A DNA stretch of 26,300 nucleotides from QHXQ01 sp036389375. Lineage in GTDB: Bacteria; Acidobacteriota; Blastocatellia; Pyrinomonadales; Pyrinomonadaceae. The notes under the pieces were generated by a model. The model did not search any database. It saw only the letters and a program-made list of their open reading frames with translations, and was not told the origin of the DNA. A program made the translations under genes and the position numbers. Below are positions 21,658 through 26,300 of the stretch, one piece after another. The stretch lies in the NCBI GenBank assembly GCA_036389375.1, contig DASVQA010000118.1, positions 1 through 26,300 on the forward strand, in the 5' to 3' direction. How positions within the stretch are numbered: the stretch's first letter is position 1; each line of letters begins with the position of its first letter.

Positions 21658-22881
21658 ATGAAGACGATGAGCCGACTCATTAGCTTGGCTATGCTCGCCG
21701 CCGCCTTCGCGCTGCCTGTGCTGGCGCAAGACCCGGCCGCTTCGCCCGCCGCCGCGCCGAACCCGTGCGAAGAACAGGCGCGCACCGACATGTACACCGA
21801 CTATTACAATAGTAAAGGTAAGAAGGACGCCACCGGCAGCCCTGATGCGACTTCGCAGAAGCACGCTTACGAGATTGGCAAACAGTATCTCGATAAATAC
21901 GCCACCCAGTGCCCGGACAAGTACACCGAGTCCGTGCGCAAGTTCGTCACCGCCTACGAAGAGGCGAGTGACAAACTCAACTTCCCGGCCCTCGTCTTCG
22001 GCGCAACCCCCAACTACCAGCAGGCTTTCGAGACCGGCCGGCGCATGCTCGCCAAAACGCCGGACGACGTAAGCACGCTGATGATCCTCGGTTACGGCGG
22101 CTATCAGGCGCAGACCAAAGGCAACAAGACTTACAATGCCGACGCGCTCAATTACGCCAGAAAGGCCGTGCAGTTAATTGAGTCCGGCAAGACGCCGACC
22201 AGTTGGGTTCCGTTCACCAACAAGGACGAGGCGCTGGCCTACCTGTACTACTCGATTGCCGCGCTGACGCCCGACCCGGCCGCCTCGCTCCCGCTCCTGC
22301 TCAAAGCTGCGTCATTCGAGACGCCGGTCAAGAAAGCCGCGATCACCTACGGGAGCATCGCCGAAGCTTATCAGGCCGGGCAGTACAATCGGATGCAGCA
22401 GGAGTTCAACACCAAGTTCGGTGGCAAACCTGAGACGGACGAGAGCAAGTTCGCCCTCGACCAGTTGAATCAGGTCATTGACCGCATCATTGACGCTTAC
22501 GCGCGCGCCGTCAGCCTTGCGGGCGCAGACCCGGCCCTTAAGGCGTACAAGACCGCGTGGACGGAGCAGTTGACCAACTTCTACAAGTTCCGGCACGACA
22601 ACAAGACCGACGGCTTGGACGCTTACATCGCCAGCGTCGCCACGACGCCGCTGCCCGCGCCGTTCGAGCCGAAGCCTTACGTGCCGGCGGCCGTGCCCGC
22701 CGGTGATGGCGCTGGCGCTGGTGATGGCGCAAACGGCACGAAGCCGCCGACTACAACCACCACCACTACGACGACCACCGTCAGCACGACGCAGATGAAG
22801 CCCGCGCCCGCTAGCCCGACGCCCGCGACCAAGCCGGCGACACCCGCGAAGCGGCCGCCCATGCGCAAGCATCACGGCTAA
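21658..22881 (+). CDS. Exported TPR-like repeat protein (paralogue 1)
   Basis: A protein of 407 residues with a signal peptide (SRLISLAMLAAAFALPVLAQ). The helical body contains TPR-like helix pairs: YEIGKQYLDKYATQCPDKY, YQQAFETGRRMLAKTPDDVS, DALNYARKAVQLIESGKTP and ASLPLLLKAASFETPVKKAA. A conserved block near residues 270-330 (VIDRIIDAYARAVSLAGADP, then LTNFYKFRHDNKTDGLDAYI) is shared with the next gene. The C-terminal part is low complexity, with a run of ten Thr and a Pro/Ala/Lys-rich tail. No enzyme motif was found; it is probably a periplasmic or cell-surface scaffold. ATG 21658 has GGAGGG ten bases upstream. Confidence 0.8.
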   Translation: MKTMSRLISLAMLAAAFALPVLAQDPAASPAAAPNPCEEQARTDMYTDYYNSKGKKDATGSPDATSQKHAYEIGKQYLDKYATQCPDKYTESVRKFVTAYEEASDKLNFPALVFGATPNYQQAFETGRRMLAKTPDDVSTLMILGYGGYQAQTKGNKTYNADALNYARKAVQLIESGKTPTSWVPFTNKDEALAYLYYSIAALTPDPAASLPLLLKAASFETPVKKAAITYGSIAEAYQAGQYNRMQQEFNTKFGGKPETDESKFALDQLNQVIDRIIDAYARAVSLAGADPALKAYKTAWTEQLTNFYKFRHDNKTDGLDAYIASVATTPLPAPFEPKPYVPAAVPAGDGAGAGDGANGTKPPTTTTTTTTTTVSTTQMKPAPASPTPATKPATPAKRPPMRKHHG

Positions 22882-22910
22882 ATTTACGCCAAGCGATCTC
22901 GTCATGATCG

Positions 22911-22952
22911 AACGCCGGATGTATCGTTTAGCCAGACGATGCGTCCGGCGTT
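22911..22952 (+). terminator. Hairpin between the two repeat-protein genes
   Basis: AACGCCGGA (22911-22919) pairs with TCCGGCGTT (22944-22952). Inside, TATCGT/ACGATG-type pairing extends the stem around a short loop (TTAGCCAG). A weak T-containing tail (TGCTTG) follows. It lies 30 bases after the first gene's stop, and probably ends or attenuates that transcript. Confidence 0.65.
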
Positions 22953-23032
22953 TGCTTGAGCCAACATCTCTGACCGGCCACGAAGACTGCCGCATGCCGC
23001 TCCGCGTCACAATCAGCCACCCGCACACGTCC

Positions 23033-24022
23033 ATGCTCGTCAACGCCCGCCGCGCCCGCGTGCAACTCGTCGCACTGCTCTGCGCCCTGCTGTGTTCGAC
23101 CGCCACCCTGCGCGCGCAAGGGCCGCCTGCGTCTGCGCCTACGCCCGCGCAGGTCACAGAGGCGCAGGCGCTCCTCTATGAACGCTGGCGCTCGAACATA
23201 CGGCTCAATCAGCGCGCAGCTTATGAAGCGGGCCAGCAATATCTCGCGCAGTATCCCGACAACGAATACGCCGCTTACGTGCGCCAATGGGTCGAACTCT
23301 ACGAGCGGGCGGCGCGCAAGGCGCGTTTTCAACAACTGCTCTATCAGGAGAAAAAATACGACGCGGCTTACACGCTCGGCCGTCAGGTGCTGGCGGACGA
23401 ACCGGAGAACGTAAAAGTTGTGCTCGATCTTGCCTCGGCCGCCTATCTTGCGACGGGCGCGGGCGACGAGACCATCCGCGCGGACGCCCTCGCGCTTGCG
23501 CGTCGTGCGCTCGGCCAGCTTGAAACCGGGCCGCGCGTAGCGGACTGGCGACCCTTCGCCGGCCCCGGCGACGCCATCGGCTATCTCAACTTCGTCATCG
23601 GCGATCTCGTGCTGAAAGAGACGCCCGCCGAAGCTATTCCTTACCTGCGCAGAGCCGCGCTCTCTGAGGGCGCGATCAAACAAGCGCCGAACGTCTACAC
23701 GCGACTCGCCGCCGCCTACGCTCGTAGCGAATACGATCCGCTCGCGCGCGACTACGCCGCCCGCTACGCCGGTAAAGAGGCGACGCCCGAGAGTCAGGCC
23801 GCGCTCGCCAAAATCTTCCCCATCCTCGACCGCATGATCGATGCTTACGCGCGCGCGGTCGCCTTCAGTCAGAACGATCCGCAGTACAACGGGGCGCGCG
23901 GGCGCTGGCTGCAAGAGCTAACGGAACTCTACCGCACGCGCCACGACGGCTCGACCGACGGGCTGAACGAATTGATCACAGGCGTCGTCAACAAGCCGCT
24001 GCCCGAACCGGCCGCGCCTTGA
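23033..24022 (+). CDS. Exported TPR-like repeat protein (paralogue 2)
   Basis: A protein of 329 residues from ATG 23033. That start is chosen because the signal peptide VQLVALLCALLCSTATLRAQ follows directly and because the earlier in-frame ATG (22904) lies before the terminator-like hairpin. It is a paralogue of the preceding protein. Shared elements in the same order: YEAGQQYLAQYPDNEYAAYV, YDAAYTLGRQVLADEPENV, ALALARRALGQLETGP, AIPYLRRAALSEG, then ILDRMIDAYARAVAFSQNDP and LTELYRTRHDGSTDGLNELI, ending in KPLPEPAAP. It lacks the Thr/Pro-rich tail of its sister. No catalytic motif was seen. No Shine-Dalgarno sequence is evident at this start. Confidence 0.78.
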   Translation: MLVNARRARVQLVALLCALLCSTATLRAQGPPASAPTPAQVTEAQALLYERWRSNIRLNQRAAYEAGQQYLAQYPDNEYAAYVRQWVELYERAARKARFQQLLYQEKKYDAAYTLGRQVLADEPENVKVVLDLASAAYLATGAGDETIRADALALARRALGQLETGPRVADWRPFAGPGDAIGYLNFVIGDLVLKETPAEAIPYLRRAALSEGAIKQAPNVYTRLAAAYARSEYDPLARDYAARYAGKEATPESQAALAKIFPILDRMIDAYARAVAFSQNDPQYNGARGRWLQELTELYRTRHDGSTDGLNELITGVVNKPLPEPAAP

Positions 24023-24071
24023 TCGTCTATCCGGGTGCGCGCCAAAACTTGCCCGCCCGCGCCGCTTCCTC

Positions 24072-24080
24072 TGTTACAAT
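24072..24080 (+). promoter_or_regulatory. Extended -10 element for rnc
   Basis: TG (24072-24073), one base, then TACAAT (24075-24080) matches an extended -10. A TTGCCC lies 20 bases further up, which is too far for a normal -35. Initiation near 24087 would leave only about four bases before the rnc GTG at 24091. Confidence 0.5.
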
Positions 24081-24090
24081 CGCAGCAATC

Positions 24091-24957
24091 GTGAAAGAGA
24101 ACGGCACGCCCGACATTGATCTGGCCGCGCTCGAAGCGGCGCTCGGCTACGAGTTCCGCGAGCGCGCGTGGCTTGAACGCGCCCTCTCGCATCGCTCCTG
24201 GGCGCATGAGCAGGTTAAGCCGGGCGAAGAGGAGCAGGCGCGGCAGTTGCACAATGAGGCGTTGGAGTTCGTCGGCGACTCCGTGCTCGGCCTCGTCGTC
24301 GCGCACTACCTGTTTGACGAGAACCCCGATTCAACCGAAGGCGATCTCTCACGCATGAAGCACCGGCTCGTCAGCACGACGACGCTGGCGCGCGTGGCCA
24401 AGCGACTGGACATCGGCGCGCACCTGCGCATCGGGCGCGGGGAAGAGAAGACCGGCGGGCGGCGCAAGCGGGCGCTCTTGGCCGACGTGTTCGAGGCCGT
24501 GCTGGCCGCCGTCTATCTGGACGGTGGTTACGAAGCGGCGGTCGCGTTCGTCCGGCGGGCGCTCGCGGCGGAACTCGATGCCGCCAACCCTGAAGCGGCT
24601 GCCGCCGCCGACTACAAGACGCTCTTGCAGGAACGCGTGCAGGCGCTCTGGCGCTTGACGCCGACCTACAATGTCAATCACACGGAAGGGCCGCCGCACA
24701 GCCGCATCTTCCACGTCACGGTCAACTGGGGCGAGCACACGACGCGCGGCACGGGGCACACCATCAAGGCCGCCGAGATGGACGCCGCCTGCCGCGCGCT
24801 CAAAGAACTGGAAGAAGCCGGGCCCGGTAAACCCGCAGCAGCAGCAACCGGCGAGCAGCAAGCAGACAGCGGTGTGGCCACGCTGGCCGGCGGCGTGCAA
24901 CCGTTAGAAGGCACTCGACCGCACGCGGAAGCCAGCGAGCGGCAGGCGGCCGATTGA
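24091..24957 (+). CDS. rnc: Ribonuclease III
   Basis: RNase III cleaves double-stranded RNA in rRNA maturation and mRNA turnover. The product has 288 residues from GTG 24091. The nuclease domain begins with LEAALGYEFRERAWLERALS, carries the signature HNEALEFVGDSVLGLVV (E59 and D63 in the active-site helix) and the second metal-site region LADVFEAVLAAVYLDGG. A double-stranded RNA-binding domain follows: DYKTLLQERVQALWR and TRGTGHTIKAAEMDAACRAL. The last 45 residues are a low-complexity Ala/Gly/Gln extension not usual for the family. A TTG at 24019 would add 24 residues with no family similarity, so GTG 24091 is preferred although it has no Shine-Dalgarno sequence. Confidence 0.94.
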   Translation: MKENGTPDIDLAALEAALGYEFRERAWLERALSHRSWAHEQVKPGEEEQARQLHNEALEFVGDSVLGLVVAHYLFDENPDSTEGDLSRMKHRLVSTTTLARVAKRLDIGAHLRIGRGEEKTGGRRKRALLADVFEAVLAAVYLDGGYEAAVAFVRRALAAELDAANPEAAAAADYKTLLQERVQALWRLTPTYNVNHTEGPPHSRIFHVTVNWGEHTTRGTGHTIKAAEMDAACRALKELEEAGPGKPAAAATGEQQADSGVATLAGGVQPLEGTRPHAEASERQAAD

Positions 24958-24977
24958 TTGGGCGACCATTTTTAATT

Positions 24978-25004
24978 GTGCGGCCCTTAAAAAACGGGCC
25001 GCAC
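24978..25004. terminator. Hairpin between rnc and lepB
   Basis: GTGCGGCCC (24978-24986) pairs perfectly with GGGCCGCAC (24996-25004) around an A-rich nine-base loop. No T-run follows on either strand, so termination is possible but not certain. It starts 20 bases after the rnc stop. Confidence 0.55.
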
Positions 25005-25023
25005 CGCTTCGAGCTTTGCCGAC

Positions 25024-25053
25024 TTGACCGGCGCGCAGCGTGTTCTCTACGAT
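25024..25053 (+). promoter_or_regulatory. Candidate promoter of lepB
   Basis: TTGACC (25024-25029), 18 bases, then TACGAT (25048-25053). Initiation near 25060 would leave about three bases before the ATG at 25063, so the mRNA would be nearly leaderless. Confidence 0.5.
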
Positions 25054-25062
25054 GCCAACAGC

Positions 25063-26031
25063 ATGGGCGATAATTCAAAATCGAGCGTGATGGAAAAACC
25101 GGCGGTTGACGCCGGCTCGCCAAACGGCGCGAGCGCGAAGACCGAGCGCAAGGTCGCGGAGCAGCAGCAGGCCGAAGAAGCTCCGCCGCCGGGCCCGCCG
25201 CGCACGGTCTGGCGCGAGTATTTCGAGTCGCTGGTCGTGACCGCCATCATGGCGCTCTTTGGCATGACCTTCGTCGTGCAGGCGGTGAAAGTGCCGACGG
25301 GTTCGATGCAGAACACCATCCTCATCGGCGATCACCTGCTCGTCAACAAGTTCATCTTCGCGCCGGGGCCGCACGTGCCCTTTCTGCCGCAGCGCGACAT
25401 ACAGCGCGGCGACATCATCGTCTTCAAATTTCCCGGCGACCAGAATCGCGGTCTCGCCAACGACAAACAGGAAGACCCAAGCCAGTTCGTCGATCAAGAC
25501 CCGAACAACAAACCGTTCGTCACCAACTACGTCAAGCGCGTCATCGGTCTGCCCGGCGACCGCATCGAGTTGAAGGGGCGCAACGTCATCATCAACGGCC
25601 AGCCGCTGCCCGAACACATCGTCACGGTCAGAGACCCCGGCTACTTCTCGCGCCCGCCCGATCCGCGCACGTCCATGCCGCTTGAGCCGGTCGCCAGCCC
25701 GCCGCCCACCGGGCAAGGGCCATACACCATCTTTTTCCGCGAGCGCGACCAGCGCAACAGCGAAGGCTACAACCTCGCCGAGTACGACACCTTCCGCGTG
25801 CGCGGCAAGGATTACATCGTCGTGCCGCCGAACAACTATTTCGTCATGGGCGACAACCGCGATAACAGTCTCGACAGTCGCTTCTGGGGCTTCGTGCCGC
25901 GCGACCTCATCATCGGGCGCGCAATGTTCGTCTATTGGTCTTACGACGAGAGCGCGCCGTCCACCGGCTTCTTCCTGACCGACTTTCTGCACAACACGCG
26001 CTGGGCGCGCACCGGCACGATGGTCAAATAA
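25063..26031 (+). CDS. lepB: Signal peptidase I
   Basis: LepB removes signal peptides from exported proteins at the outer face of the inner membrane. The product has 322 residues. The N-terminal 45 residues are charged and Pro-rich, then one membrane segment follows (SLVVTAIMALFGMTFVVQAV). Catalytic S81 is in VPTGSMQNTILIGD and the general-base K158 in YVKRVIGLPGDRIE. Box E is visible as GDNRDNSLDSRFWGFV. An insert of about 70 residues between boxes D and E contains a Pro-rich stretch. ATG 25063 is used; TTG 25024 falls in the promoter and ATG 25090 is another option. No Shine-Dalgarno sequence is visible. It lies next to rnc, an association seen in many bacteria. Confidence 0.94.
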   Translation: MGDNSKSSVMEKPAVDAGSPNGASAKTERKVAEQQQAEEAPPPGPPRTVWREYFESLVVTAIMALFGMTFVVQAVKVPTGSMQNTILIGDHLLVNKFIFAPGPHVPFLPQRDIQRGDIIVFKFPGDQNRGLANDKQEDPSQFVDQDPNNKPFVTNYVKRVIGLPGDRIELKGRNVIINGQPLPEHIVTVRDPGYFSRPPDPRTSMPLEPVASPPPTGQGPYTIFFRERDQRNSEGYNLAEYDTFRVRGKDYIVVPPNNYFVMGDNRDNSLDSRFWGFVPRDLIIGRAMFVYWSYDESAPSTGFFLTDFLHNTRWARTGTMVK

Positions 26032-26065
26032 AAGCCCACACATACAAGAACAAGGAGGCGCGGGG

Positions 26066-26300
26066 ATGGCGTCAATGTGGGGACGAGGCGGCTTGAGTTG
26101 GGGCGAACTGGCCAAGCGCGTCTGGGTCGAGACGAACGAAGACGACATCTTCGGCCGCGCCGCGCAACTCTCTTACTATTTCCTGCTTGCGCTGTTCCCC
26201 TTACTGCTTTTCTTAACCTCGCTGCTCGGCTATTTCGCGCAGGCCGGCACTGAGTTGCGCAGCGAGATGCTGCGCTTCCTGTTCACGGTGATGCCGGGCC
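26066..26300 (+). CDS. YihY/BrkB family membrane protein (5' part only)
   Basis: The frame is open from ATG 26066 to the right edge (78 codons). AAGGAGG lies seven bases before the ATG. The protein begins with a short polar segment, then LAKRVWVETNEDDIFGRAAQLSYYFLLALFPLLLFLTSLLG. This is the characteristic start of the YihY/UPF0761 (formerly 'ribonuclease BN') family: an AxxLSYYxLLALFPLLL helix entry. Family members have about six membrane helices and no settled function. It follows lepB by 34 bases without a terminator, so it is probably co-transcribed with it. Confidence 0.85.
   Translation, partial: MASMWGRGGLSWGELAKRVWVETNEDDIFGRAAQLSYYFLLALFPLLLFLTSLLGYFAQAGTELRSEMLRFLFTVMPG

Noticed and set aside
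22904..23032. Earlier ATGs (22904, 22994) as the start of the second repeat-protein gene
   Set aside because: The first lies before a terminator-like hairpin and both put a long charged stretch ahead of the signal peptide; ATG 23033 gives a normal signal peptide.
25075..26148. 357-codon minus-strand open frame opposite lepB
   Set aside because: It is a shadow of lepB, biased to Arg/Val/Asp, and crosses the lepB-yihY junction.

Overview
The window is GC-rich (by eye a little above 60%) chromosomal DNA with dense, mostly co-oriented genes. Gene content and style suggest an Acidobacteriota genome, perhaps of the Blastocatellia type: a HisZ plus short HisG histidine operon, a 680-residue radical SAM protein of the tetraether/membrane-spanning-lipid synthase type, secreted repeat proteins, and short tandem heptamer repeats between genes. 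The phylum is an inference from these features; no rRNA is present. No CRISPR array, transposase, phage gene or integrase was seen.

Layout. 1-462 (minus): start of an exported DUF3616 protein that runs off the left edge, divergent from a hemerythrin-like protein (725-1177). 1240-9402 (plus): a histidine biosynthesis operon with its own control region. It has a near-consensus sigma-70 promoter (1258-1286), a 26-codon leader ORF with five His codons (1328-1408) and a terminator-type hairpin (1448-1497), followed by hisZ-hisG-hisD-hisC-hisB-hisH-hisF-hisIE-hisN. Every step from PRPP to histidine is encoded except HisA, which is not in the window. 9766-11814: radical SAM protein with its own terminator. 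11965-13784: a small unknown protein, then surE and pcm. 13873-14642: a DedA membrane protein and tRNA-Pro(CGG), which has a near-perfect promoter.

A bidirectional terminator (14662-14697) separates these from a minus-strand cluster (19199 down to 14728): sensor histidine kinase, NtrC-type sigma-54 response regulator, a DsbD-alpha-like lipoprotein, a two-helix membrane protein and an exported NTF2-like protein. Diverging from the kinase is a secreted penicillin-binding transpeptidase-domain protein with a long Arg/Ala/Glu-rich N-terminal region (19599-21278). Two tandem paralogous exported repeat proteins follow (21658-24022), then rnc, lepB and the start of a YihY/BrkB membrane protein that runs off the right edge.

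Main points for a second look: the apparent ribosome-mediated attenuator of the his operon and the missing hisA; the Tes/Mss-like radical SAM protein; a family of inverted heptamer-repeat elements (13787-13855, 17620-17695, with a related array inside hisG) that abut or enter coding sequence and supply the C-terminus of the histidine kinase; a probable CTG start for hisD; and very short predicted leaders for rnc and lepB.
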